The notes under the pieces were generated by a model. That model worked only from the letters and a program-made list of their open reading frames with translations, was not told the origin of the DNA and searched no databases. A DNA stretch of 64,000 bases, from positions 34,246,203 through 34,310,202 of the forward strand of contig OX328124.1 in NCBI GenBank assembly GCA_946811695.1, read 5' to 3'. The stretch is from Gonocerus acuteangulatus. Lineage: Eukaryota > Arthropoda > Insecta > Hemiptera > Coreidae. This document shows, piece after piece, positions 21,957 through 33,598 of this stretch (position 1 is its first letter; each line of letters opens with the position of its first letter). A program made the position numbers and the translations under genes.

Positions 21957-23108
21957 ACTTTGCTAATAACAGTTACAATTTTAATTTAAATGCATGAATT
22001 TTCCCATCACGTCTAGTTTTTAGCAATTCGTTTTTTTTTTAATACCTATGGCTGTGTAGTTATTTGCTGTTAAAATTATAATTCGGTATGTAGTTGCTAC
22101 CAGATTGCCAAACCTATGGTTTTCATAGGTTTCTTTTCAGTTTCATATTTAGTCTTATCAATCACAGGAATGATAAGAAATGAAAGAGAGGCGGTAGGGG
22201 AGAAGGCGAGTTGGGATGAGATTGATGAAGAAGAGGTGTAAGGATGTCCAAAATCAAGTAACAAGTCATCAAATTGTTTCTCTGAATTGTCAGAATTTCT
22301 GAAAAACACTTTTTTAAAGTTTGGACATAATAAAAATGATGATGTTCTTTTTTCATGTTTGAATTTTTTATGCGTCCAGCCCTCAATTTGTTGCAAGATA
22401 ACTGAACTAAATGGGAAAATATGGCGGTATTTTTGGGGTATAGCACACCAGAAAGCATAAAATTCAGCTAAACGATTTTCTGCAGAAAATTGTTTTTTGG
22501 AGACCTGCAGCATCTATTGATGATTAGAAAATCTTTATCTTCAGGAATTGAGGGGTATTTGCTCCGTTTCCACTTCGTCTCAGAAATCATCGAGTAAGGT
22601 TGAGAATTCCTGATCATAAAACAATTCCAACTCCCATGAAAGCAATTTCGAAGGGATTCTACCTAAATCGCTAAGCTGTACCACTAAGAACCTCTCATCG
22701 TGGAATACCCACCTATTTTCTCAAGAAGGTACCTCCATGAAGGAAATTTACAATAAAACTGGCTGTGATATATAGTGTTTTATTTTTTAATTAAAGTTAG
22801 AATTACTGAATTAGATAACTTTCAATAACTTTTGAAAATTAAATTTGATTTTGGATCAATAGTATTACTTAAGTACCTAAAAATAATTCCCACAGATTGA
22901 ATAAGTGGTACAAAAGGTTCTTTTTTAGAAAATATTATTTTTACTTTGTTCAGTACGGACTGTGTTGGTTTGGGTCAGGCACATTTTCTTTTTAAACCAT
23001 TTAATTTAACAAATCTGCCCTGCATGTTTCTAACCATTGCCACCTCTTGACAAAACAAGTAGGCTAGAGTTATTATAAAAGTGTCGGAAAAAGAAAATGT
23101 GCCGCTTT
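21957..23108. other. No recognised element; one 138-codon frame
   Basis: AT-rich sequence. The minus-strand frame at 22097-22513 (138 codons) has a Ser-rich stretch and no domain that I recognise. An overlapping second frame exists. I do not call it a gene. Confidence 0.25.
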
Positions 23109-23272
23109 TTTTAGCACTTTCCTCCGAAGGAAAGTAGCTATTGAGGTTGGACTCATGACGGAATTTTTGAAAAATGTCTTCAAATCTTTATCGATCCTAC
23201 CTAGTAGACACCGAAAATGACCCCCGTTAAAATTTATATATATATATCTATATATATATATATATATATATA

Positions 23273-23329
<57 letters not shown>

Positions 23330-24081
23330 CTGTTAACACGATAGCGGCCAGAGTTTTTGTTTTTTCGTCACGAAACTTGGTATATAGCATTCAATTAGCA
23401 AACGATTGAACGAGTTCGTTAACCACTAAAGTCGGTCCACCGGAAGGGGGGGTTTACCCCGAACCCAAAACACTTATTTGACTATGTCAGCCATAATATT
23501 TGTTATATTTCAACGAAACTTGGTATTCGTAGTGGTAATATAGAGAGAAAAGTGAGATATAAAAATGAACTAAATCGGTTCATTAGAAGGGGGGGGGGTT
23601 TACTCCGGACCCAAATTCCTAATATACTCATACCGGTCGTAATTTCTGCTGTATTGTAACGAAACGCGGTATACGTCGTGGGTAACTCATGAGAAAGAGT
23701 GTTGTAAAAATGAGCTGAATCGGTCAATCGGAAAGCGGGGGTTTAATTTGTAATATATTTGAATAGAAAAGCCGGCAGACGTAGGTTCACAAAGCCGCCG
23801 CAAGGAGCGCTTTCTACCACTAGAGTGACTGTATCCTGTTCCTGCGTTAGATCAAAATACGATAATATGAGGATTTTTGTATTTATTACGTAGTGTAGTA
23901 GGTACCATGTGTAAACATAACTCTGGAAGCAGATTAATAATTGATCAGTTACTCATTACAAAATGAATGACGTTTTTATTTTATTTATGTAGGATATTTT
24001 AAGCAAAATTGTTCTGGAAAGCAGTCTACACTACCCAAATTCTGAGGAAAGTGCTTAGTTATGCAGCTCCTGCGTGACGGA
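23109..24081 (-). mobile_element. Helentron-like element, family B, complete
   Basis: On the minus strand the element starts at 24081 with tccgtcacgcaggagctgca, then the subterminal block taagcactttcctcagaatt. It ends at 23109 in a hairpin (ctactttccttcggaggaaa) followed by gtgctaaaa. The 3' terminal gaggaaagtgctaa is the complement of the 5' subterminal block. A (TA)n tract (23237-23318) with a GT run lies near the 3' end. 5' subterminal repeat, microsatellite, terminal stem-loop and no coding is the layout of Helentron-associated non-autonomous elements (HINEs, DINE-1-like). Confidence 0.75.
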
Positions 24082-24920
24082 CTTTTTCATACCTAATCCT
24101 TTCGAAAAACAGAAAGTGAATGTAACAACTTGTGTAAATAAAAAATAATATTAATGTTACACAAACTAGTATTATCTAAACCAGCTTCAAAAACTAAAAA
24201 AATAATCTAAACAGCCCAAAAGACTAACAAGTTCTGCCATCGTTTTCACCCAACTGCAGATCGATCAGGAATATAAAGAAAATGTCACCCCTTAATCTTG
24301 GTTGAAATTTAATCTTTTAATTACTTGAAGAGAACTAATAATTATTAATTACATTAAATTATAATTTAACATAAAACAAAATAAAAATAAATAAAGAGAT
24401 GATTTACATCCTGAGACCTTGACATTCCAGTAGATGATGCCGTCCGTTGTTTTTTGTAGAACAGGTTTTGAGCTGTTTCATGCCTCTGGAGTAAAAGTGG
24501 GCCTGTGAATAAGAAATATTAAGGATGGGAAACTCAGATTACCTTGAGTGTTAAGGCCCTTTGTAATGGGACTCTTAGGCGGGGTTTCGGGGAGTATCTT
24601 TTCCTTCAATAGTGGGGGAGGGGCTCTATAAAAAATGGTCATAACCATAAAATATTTGTGTCCTTAAAGTAAGGAACGACGAAATTAAAGAAACACTCTC
24701 TCTCACAAATGGTGTTACGTCAACTGAGTCCATTGCTTGTTAAGGAATACACTTATGCCTTACTAAGTTCCAACAAGTACAAGTAAATAGAGATGGCTGT
24801 TATTTATCTATCTTATCTGACAAGTAAGTTCTCCAACACGATTCTACTACGCACTCGTCTCTTGTCACCTCATGAAACCAGTCCAACAAGTGATTAGTGA
24901 TATCTTAGTCTGAATAGTGT
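24082..24920. other. No recognisable feature
   Basis: AT-rich sequence between the family B element and the 122-bp array. Nothing is recognised. Confidence 0.4.
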
Positions 24921-25408
24921 TTAGTGACAACTAGTGTTTAATGACAAACTAGTTTCCGAACTGCATTACTGGACGAGTGTGTGTGTGACGCTACTTGCAA
25001 CTTGTCATTAGGAGAGCATAGAACGAGAATGGACGGGTGTATTTAGTGACAACTAGTGTTTAATGACAAACTAGTTTCCGAACTGCATTACTGGACGAGT
25101 GTGTGTGTGACGCTACTTGCAACTTGTCATTAGGAGAGCATAGAGCGAGGATGGACGGGTGTGTTTAGTGACAAATAGTGTTTAATGACAAACTAGTTTC
25201 CGAACTGCATTACTGGACGAGTGAGTGTGTGACGCTACTTGCAACTTGTCATTAGGAGAGCATAGAACGAGAATGGACGGGTGTGTTTAGTGACAACTAG
25301 TGTTTAATGACAAACTAGTTTCCGAACAGCATTACTGGACGAGTGTGTGTGTGTGACGCTACTTGCAACATGTCATTAGGACAGCTTAGAGAGAGGAACA
25401 AGATGGAC
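24921..25408. repeat. Tandem repeat, 4 x 122 bp
   Basis: Units start at 24921, 25043, 25165 and 25287 with ttagtgacaa. Each contains ctagtttccgaactgcatta and ends before the next gtgt. The first three are nearly identical and the fourth is more diverged at its end. Within a unit, variants of ttagtgacaa, ttaatgacaa and cttgtcatta recur on both strands. The unit length is not a multiple of three and no frame stays open. Confidence 0.92.
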
Positions 25409-26190
25409 GCGTATTTTCATTACGGACGGACCGTACGAAAAACTAACTGTCCACCAACTTATCACTCGTGTAAACTAGGCATTAGGAAACAATAAATATA
25501 GACAGTAACTACCATATTGAGAAGTAATATTTTTAATATCAAGTTCTCGTCGTTCATACTGTTTGTAACTTTTCGCTTTTCGGGGATCAATGATGAAAAA
25601 GTAAAAATCTCAAACTCCATTCGCCACGTGTTTCAAGATTATCAGGGTTTCAAAAATCAGAAAGTACAACAATGGGAGGGAGCACGTTGCTGATAAAAAG
25701 CTGGTCATGTATTCCTCCCTAGCAAGATAATGTAGAACACACGCAACATTTCCGCAACTCCGGCTTTCCACAATATCACACTCAAACTGAACGAATGACA
25801 AGAGTTTTCCCAAAGTCCGGAGTCTGGGGAAAAAGCCGTTATCCTCTAGACTTTGAGGAGGAAGGGGAAAAGTCTCTAGATAAGGTATAGAAACTCTGTA
25901 CTTTTCTCCTCAAAGCAATAGTCACAATAAATAAATAAAAATAAAATATAATAATAAAAAATATTTTTTAAAGTTATTTTTCATCCGATAAGATTTGAAA
26001 ACACCACATATACCCTTCAGTATTAGGTACACCAAAATACAGCATATTTAGAATTACTTAAATACCAAAATGCTTATGTGGGATATAAAATGTTTGGAAT
26101 ATACTTTTAAATTAGGAAAACTTAGTTAATGTAATCCAAATTAAAAATTAATTTATAAATGTCCGAAGTAATTATATTACTTAGCATATT
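25409..26190. other. No recognisable feature
   Basis: AT-rich sequence. No gene or repeat is recognised. Confidence 0.4.
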
Positions 26191-26305
26191 GGGGTCTTCC
26201 CATGGTCTAGTGTCTAACATCTTGGATTCTCATGCGGTTGACAAGGGTTCGAGTCACATCTTCAACGGGGATTTTTCTCATTTCAGAGCCCGTTGAGAAA
26301 AAAAG
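26191..26305 (+). mobile_element. tRNA-derived SINE, family S1, 3'-cut
   Basis: It aligns with the complete S1 SINE at 54966: ggggtcttcccatggtctag, a B box (gggttcgagtcac) and the body start tttttctcatttcagagccc. It breaks off at gttgagaaaa, where the Helentron-like element at 26306 begins, so the later element most likely inserted into it. Confidence 0.75.
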
Positions 26306-27890
26306 TCCGACTCGCAGGAACTGCATCCTCTTAGCGCGGTTCCTGATCGTATCCCTATTGTCATTTGAAAAGCTTAGAATAGTAACAGATAATATTTTCC
26401 TCCGCCTTGGTTCAAAGGATTTTATGGCTTTACCTGGTCGGGTCCGCCAGACCCTAGAATCCTCTTCTACCGATACTTCATTTCATACCTTTCAATGCAT
26501 TGGAAAATATCAAAATTTTTCACATATTCCTGTGTTCTTTTACTATAGTAATAATTCTACAAATAAAATCAATTAAAAAATAAAATAAAAAAACCAACAG
26601 CATGAAGGCAATTGAAAATATTCAAAAGACGTCATCGAATCTCTTTCTCTTGGCAAGCTATATTTCTAACAATGAATTGTTTTTCTAATTTTACCTAATC
26701 TGTTTTATTGTCAAATATATTATCCAACTATAAGCAATTAAAAAATAACAAGGAATAAAATCAGACAAAAAGAACCGTTCGAATAAACGAAATCAATTAC
26801 TTCAGAGTTTAAGCACTTATTTCTCCGATTGACATCGCTTCTTTAAAACTTTCTTTAGAACCTTTTTTGTAGACCATTTAGTAAGCTTTCGAATGGCAAC
26901 CTTTCGCTTCCCAAGATTTTCAACCGTTTTCGAGATATTAATGAAAGTTCCCAAAACTTTTCATTATTTCTAGCAACAGAAAATTTGTCTCATTTTACCT
27001 ATCCTGTTTTACACACAAATACATTTTCCTAACATAAGAAATTACAAAAATAAAAAGCAATAAAAAACTAAGGGAAAGAGACAAAATTACAAAAAGAAGG
27101 ACAAAAACCCATTCATAAGAACTAAACAGTCGTATTTGAAGTTTTAAGCACTTATTTTTCCGATTGACATCACCTAATCAAAAATTGTTTCAGAACCTTT
27201 TTTGTAGATAATTTAGAAAGCTTTCGAATAGTTTCTATCCACAAATCAAAATTTCCAACCGTGTTCGAGATATTAATGAAAGTATACGAAGTCCCGTCTG
27301 TTCATAAAATATTTTATTCTAACCCCTCCTTAACTCCAAACGTAACCAAAAGTTTAACATATTAGTTTTGATGAAATCTGAACATGCAGAAAATGATTCA
27401 ACTGAATCCCATGATTTTAAGTACCAAAACCAAAAACGTTTTTCAGCAACTATCATTCCAATTTTCTCAAAAACGGCTAAAGCTATCGCCTTTAAAATGG
27501 CTTCATTCGTTTTCCTAGGCCAAGAAGCCTATATAACGAGTACTTGCATACATGTGAAGTAAGCGGAACGATTTTTTCGCGCGAAATTCGCTCCAAAAAC
27601 CATGTTCCGGTGGGCGGATTCTCCTGGTTAACGAACTTGACCTTTCAAATTAGACGAAAGATTTTTGTACCAAATTTCATCAAAATCGGACTATTATTGA
27701 GGCCGGAAAAGCGCGAACACACAATATATATATATATATATATATACAAATTTGAACCACCGTTATTTTCGGTCTCTAGGGGTCTGAAACGCAAAATTTT
27801 CTAGTCGGCACTTCCGGATTCATCGGATCACACGGGATCAACCTAATCCAACGAAATCTTGTAGAAAAGTGAGGTTTTAGGTGTTATTAT
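26306..27890 (+). mobile_element. Helentron-like element, family A, copy A1
   Basis: It begins tccgactcgcaggaactgca, with the subterminal block cttagcgcggttcc. Its inside holds tandemly related units of about 350 bases (26640-27380), then a conserved segment with gggcggattctcctgg, a short (TA)n at 27723-27745 and tttgaaccaccgttattttc. The 3' hairpin end is missing or decayed. A2 starts 16 bases further on. Confidence 0.7.
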
Positions 27891-28194
27891 GCACAAAAAA
27901 AAAAGTCCGACTCGCAGGAACTGCAGCATCTTAGCGCGGTTCCGTTCATGTCCCTAGTGCCATTTGATAAGCTTAGAAAAGAAATAAACTTATTTTTTTT
28001 TATATATCTCGTGAAAATTGTCAAAATCCTCCCGAACATCTCGAATAAAAGTGATATTAAGGCGTCAGGGACACCGACAGTAGCTAACTTTTACACAGAA
28101 GCGGAAATTACAGAATCTGGCTCTCATTCTAAAGCAAAGATCTATAAATCAATACAAAATATGCCTAATAAAGTCTTTCTAGAGGATACAGAAG

Positions 28195-28451
28195 CATGGG
28201 CGTATATGAGGGGGGGGGGCTGAGGGGGCTGCAGCCCCTCCCGAAATTTTGAATTGATGATAAAAACTTCTCGTAAAACCCTTAAAAATAAATTAAATAA
28301 GATCACTTAGTTCATAAAACATATTTTATTTTACGTGTAATAGCGTTTTAGTTGCCTAAAACTATTCCAAGCTCTAAATATTTAGTATTCCATACCCTGG
28401 AAATGGTCTCAGCCCCCCCCCCCCCCGAAATTGTTTTTATATACGCCCATG
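28195..28451. mobile_element. G-rich hAT-like MITE (family D), 257 bp
   Basis: The termini are a 14-bp perfect inverted repeat, catgggcgtatat+a/g. The flanks are a perfect 8-bp duplication, tacagaag, at 28187-28194 and 28452-28459. A G-run (28210-28219) and a C-run (28413-28426) sit just inside the ends. The 8-bp duplication and the ca-gggcgta terminus fit hAT. It is non-coding. Confidence 0.88.
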
Positions 28452-29592
28452 TACAGAAGGATCAAGAAGAAGTACACAAGATTGAGTAGAATACCCTGCC
28501 TAATATAGCCTATATAGAATAATATGCCGAATAAAACCTATCTAGTAAATACACAAGGACAAATAAAAGTCTTGACGAATAACAAGTCAAGAAAAAAAAC
28601 TTTATTTAACAAAATACAACAAAGTTTAGTTGCCCAACTACAATAGAATAATATACCTAATTAAGTCTATGGAGTAGACACAAATGGACCAAAAACAAGT
28701 CTTGTAGAATATTGTTTTTTTTCTAATTAAATACTTTTTATCAATATTTAGTATATAACCTTTGTTGAAAACTATTCATTGCTAATTGATGAATCGGTTT
28801 ACAACTTAGTAGTCTTTATGAATATTTAGTATATAACCTTATGTTTGGATCTGAGTTTTTGGGGTGCTCTCCGCCTAGGCTTTGTATTTGTGTCGGCAGA
28901 TACCTGGGGTATATTTACAGCTCTTGAGGATTAACTCTTAGCAGGTAAATTTCCTGCGGCCCCCTTGTTTCTACGGGCATTGAACCGCCATATTCGCTCA
29001 TAGTATCTAATCGTTGTGAAGTTTATTTTTTGGATTTAGGGCTTAATATACATATGTAGACTAAATCATAGCAAGAAGTAATCCTCCGTCGTCGGTTCTT
29101 AACTATGTAGACTCGCTAATGTTATCCAATCTTAGATACATCGTATTTAAAATCCACAGTAAAAACACGACATTTCATCAAAATCCCTTGCTGAATAAAA
29201 CTTATATAGAATAATATGCAAAATAAAGCCCATCTAGTGGATAAAAATAGAGGATAAAAGCCGTTCGTGGTGGTAGAAAATCTTAAAAGTATTTCGCTCA
29301 GAAATCTCCAAAATATTGTCACTAATTTTACGTATCCTGTTTTATAGCCAAATAGATTTATATTCTATAATCAATAAGAAAAACCTACTAACAATAAAAA
29401 ACTATTGGTGACAGATGAAAATAGGGAATACCAAGAATAATTCTAAAGAACGAAATCAACACCAGTACAGTAATCTAGATATTCATACAGCATCTTCGAA
29501 TTCTAACAAACAAAATATTGATTCTAATTATACGTATCCTGTTTTATTGACAAATACATTTGACTACTATAAGCAATTAAAAACACTAGGGA

Positions 29593-29685
29593 ATATGCCA
29601 AAGAACTCGGAGTAGGAGCCTCGACAGTTTCAAGACATTTGAAGGAAATCGACAAATCCAAAACTGACATTTCATATGGTACAGC
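29593..29685 (+). pseudogene. mariner-type transposase HTH remnant
   Basis: One frame reads TREYAKELGVGASTVSRHLK and continues EIDKSKTDISYG to a stop. A-x-E-L-G-V-x-x-S-T-V-S-R-H-L-K is the second helix-turn-helix of mariner transposases. No DD(D/E) domain follows. Only this short DNA-binding piece is preserved, inside Helentron-like copy A2. Confidence 0.5.
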
Positions 29686-30788
29686 CTGATATATTTTTAA
29701 CAATGAATTGTTTTTCTTATTTTAATTAATCTGTTTTATTGTCAAATACATTATCCGACTTTAAGCAATTAAAAATAACAAGGAATAAAAACAAACAAAA
29801 AGAACCGTTCGAATAAACGAAATCAATTACTTCAAAGTTTAAGCACTTATTTCTCCGATTGACATAGCCTAATCAAAAATTGTTTCAGAATCTTTTTTGT
29901 AGAACATTTAGTAAGCTTTCGCATGGTAACCCTCCGTTTACTAATATTCCTAACCGTCTTCGAGATATTAGGGAATGTATACGAAGTTCCCAAAACATTT
30001 CATGTCTGTTAATAAAATATTTTATTCTAATCCTTCCTTAGCTCCAAACGTAACCAAAATTTTAACATATTAGTGTTGATGAAATTCAAACATGCAGAAA
30101 ATGTTTCAACTGAATCCCATAATTTTAAGTATGAAAATCAAAGACAAAAAGAACAGTTCGAATAAGCGAAATCAATTACTTTAAAGTTTAAAGCACTTAT
30201 TTCTCCGATTGACATCGCCTAATCAAAACTTTCATTAGAACCTTTTTTGTAGAGCATTTAGTAAGCTTTCTAATGGTGTTCTTCCGTTTCCCTAATTCTC
30301 AACTTTTTTCGAGATATTAAGGAAAGTATACAAAGTTACCAAAACTTTTTTATGTCTGTTAATGAAATATTTTATTCTAGCCCTTCCTTAACTCAAAACG
30401 CAAACAAAATTTCAACATATTAGTTTTAATGAAAGTAGAACATGCAGTAAATGTTTCAACTGAATCCCATGATTCTAAGTACCCAAACCAAAAACGGCAT
30501 TCAAAAATTATTTTTTCAGCTTTCTCGAAAACGGTTAAAGCTATCGCCTTAAAAATGGTTCCATTCGTTTCCCTAGCCCTAGAAGCCTATAAAAAGAGTA
30601 CTTACAAGCTTATGAACTCAAAAACGTAAGCGTTACGATTTTTTTTGCGCGAATTTCGCCCCAAACGCCATCTTCCAGTGGGCGGATTTTGCTGGTTAAG
30701 GAACTTGACCTTTCAAATTGGACGACAGATTTTCGTACCAAATTTCATCAAAATCGGACCATCAGGGAAGCCAGAAATGAGCGAACAG

Positions 30789-30847
<59 letters not shown>

Positions 30848-30852
30848 TATAC

Positions 30853-30895
<43 letters not shown>

Positions 30896-31031
30896 AATTT
30901 GAACCACCGTTATTTTCGCTCTCTAGGGGTTCTGAAACGCGAAATTTTCTTGTCGGCACTTCCGGATTGTTTCGTTGTATCAACCTTATAAGCGGGGTTC
31001 CTCCCTATGGGGGAGGGAGGAACCGCGCTAA

Positions 31032-32967
31032 AACGTAGTGTAGCTGAAATTACTTACTTCGAATATTTGGAATTCAACTCGGAAATCTCTATTACAAACA
31101 GCAGAACAGTGTTTCTTATTTAACCTCTCCTATTTTATGACAACTGCCTTTCTTGCTAGACAAAATTACAAAAAATAAGAAGAATCAAAATATATGGGAA
31201 ACAGGGTGAAAAAAAGGATAGTTTTAATGAATGAAACCATCCTTTTGATAAGTTTAAGCTCTTATTTCTCTGACTAGGATTGTCCCTAGTCTCTCCCTAG
31301 GATATGACGATATCCTAACTGCTTAGGAGGTATAAAGAAAAATATATGAAATGTATTAACTGTTCATATCTGTTAATAAAATATGTTTTCCTAATACTTC
31401 CATAACCGACATTTAAAGTACTTTAGTCTGCTAAGGCAACTTAGTCAAGATTCACGGCTTATGTTCTTACCGTCTCTCAATGAAAAGTTATCATACTAAA
31501 AATTGTTATTTCGGTTTGAAAGAAGTCTCTTCCCCAGAGGAACGCTTCCTCTAAAATCTCTTCCTTCTAGCCTGATGAATGCATATGCAAATCCCAAGGA
31601 TTATCTTTATTCATCACCATTAGTCTTTATGCCCTTTCATTTACATTCCATTAAAATGTATTTCAATGAACTATCTTACTCTGTGTAAAATACAATTATA
31701 GATCAAATGCAAATAAATATAATTTAACATATTTCATTATAAAGAGACTAATAATTCATTTTGAAACATTGCTTTACAGATATTGTCTGTGCTAAGTGAA
31801 AGCATCAAAATGAAGTACTATTTTCTGAGAGAGGTTGTTGGATTTGTAGTATGGTCGTTTTAGCGCATTCAAAAGCACTTATGCCATATTACTTAAAAAA
31901 GACATCATATATCCATCTAGGCACTGAAAATGGCCCCCGTAAAATGTATATATAACCCTATTAACATTATAGGGACCACAATTCTAGTTCGTTCGACAAA
32001 AAAACACCATTCTAGTAATAAAATATTGAACGATATATATAATATATATATAAACCCATCAAAATCAGTCCACTTTTTCTAATTTTTTTTTTTTAATATT
32101 TCCTGCCTTGACAGTAGTCACAATCAGTTGTTTAATTAAAATTATTCAGTTTTTAATAAAAACCTAATTCAAAATGAATTAACTATTTGTTATAAGGAAA
32201 AAAATGGTTCAGGTCTATTTATAAGCTGGTTTAGTACCAACTCTATTTCTGTACACCGGAGGTAAAGGACACCATGTCACTTATTTGTAATTGTTCAGGA
32301 GAGCCACTTTTCCATAACTTTGAACTATTACAATTTGTTTGTTCGTTACTTGTAGAAAAGGTTTAATGACAATTTTTCACATTGTTATTGGCATTGATAG
32401 GAAATTGGAAGTATTGATCATAGTCAAACAAAACCAAGTCCTCCACATGGTGTCTAATACCCTATTGAAAACAGACTTGTTTTTATTTTTCTCTGCCTTA
32501 TCTTCCTTATTTATGGGAGCAGGACATAGTATCCTATACCATTAGATGGCTCGAAAAATCCAATGGTGTTGAGTCAATTTAATAAAAATATGGGCATGGT
32601 GTCCTTCATCTCCGGGGTACAGATTTATTGACCTGGTTAAATAATTTAAATGTTATTTTTTTAAATATCACTTGTTATATCATTACGGAAGAACAATGCC
32701 GTAGATAACTGAAATAATGGGCCAAATACAAATAAGTCCATAGACATCCTACACACAGAACACGGACGTATCTGAAGCTCCACTCAGGACCGCAAGATGG
32801 TAGTTGCGTCGTGGTTGAAATATCAACTGTTGTTACCTATCTTCAATGGAACAACGCAAATTAGGGTAATTAAATCCTAGTAAATGAAAGTTAAGTATAT
32901 AATCCACGTACCCTATATATATTATTCATTTCTGTCAATTACACCCTTTCAATTCTACGTTTACTGA
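31032..32967. other. No recognised element
   Basis: AT-rich sequence; a short tatata stretch near 32035. The 60-70-codon frames here have no recognisable motif. Confidence 0.35.
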
Positions 32968-33072
32968 AATGACATGTTGCCGTAATTATAGCACTGCCTG
33001 TAGCCTCCTCTCAATTTTTCTAATGGGCGCGAAATTCAATATGCTATTCTTGTTTTCATGTAACGAAGCTCT
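32968..33072 (+). repeat. Dispersed repeat shared with 55173-55300
   Basis: gttgccgtaattatagcac, tttctaatgggcgcgaaatt and ctattcttgttttcatgtaa recur in order at 55173-55300. The family is unknown. Here it ends at the family A element beginning at 33074. Confidence 0.6.
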
Positions 33073-33073
33073 T

Positions 33074-33194
33074 TTTAGCGCGGTTCCCCCCTCCCCCATA
33101 GGGAGGAACCCCGCTTATAAGGTTGATCTCATGACGCAATCCAGAAGTGCCGACTAGAAAATTTTGCGTTTCAATGTATATAAATATGTATATA

Positions 33195-33243
<49 letters not shown>

Positions 33244-33412
33244 TTGTCTGTTCGCTCTCTAGGTAGAAGACGAATGGTCCGAATTTGATGAAATTTGGTA
33301 CAAAAATCCGTCGTCCAATTTGAAAGGTCGAGTTCGTTAACCAGCAAAATCCTTCCACAGGAAGATGGCGTTTGGGGCGAAATTCGCGCAAAAAAAATCG
33401 TAACGCTTACGT
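33074..33412 (-). mobile_element. Helentron-like family A, copy A3 (3' part)
   Basis: On the minus strand it ends at 33074 with the stem-loop and ggaaccgcgctaa. It contains a (TA)n tract (33188-33241) and the conserved segment down to aatcgtaacgcttacgt, where it is joined directly to the 3' end of copy A4. Its own 5' part is missing. Confidence 0.75.
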
Positions 33413-33549
33413 TTTAGCGCGGTTCCTCCCTCCCCCATAGGGAGGAACCCCGCTTATAAGGTTGATACAATGAAACAATCCGGAAGTGCCGACTAGAAAA
33501 TTTCGCGTTTCAGAACCCCTAGAGACCGAAAATAACGGTGGTTCAAATT

Positions 33550-33598
<49 letters not shown>

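Larger units (their letters stand above)
27906..31031 (+). mobile_element. Helentron-like element, family A, copy A2
   Basis: The 5' end is tccgactcgcaggaactgca with cttagcgcggttccg. The 3' end is the stem-loop gttcctccctatgggggagg followed by ggaaccgcgctaa at 31031; the last block is the complement of the 5' subterminal one. It contains a nested hAT-like MITE (28195-28451), a mariner HTH remnant (29593-29685), repeats of the 350-base internal unit (29800-30430) and a (TA)n tract (30793-30893). At 3.1 kb it is the longest family copy. Parts of 28460-29590 have no counterpart elsewhere and could be captured sequence. Confidence 0.65.

Noticed and set aside
22097..22513. 138-codon minus frame as a gene
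   Set aside because: No recognisable domain, an overlapping alternative frame, and AT-rich composition like the surroundings.
30429..30629. Conserved small protein MKVEHAENVSTES-type, also at 27368, 33758 and 45364
   Set aside because: The similarity comes from the DNA repeat (Helentron-like family A). The frames differ in length, and start and stop positions are not under visible constraint. A dN/dS test across copies would decide.
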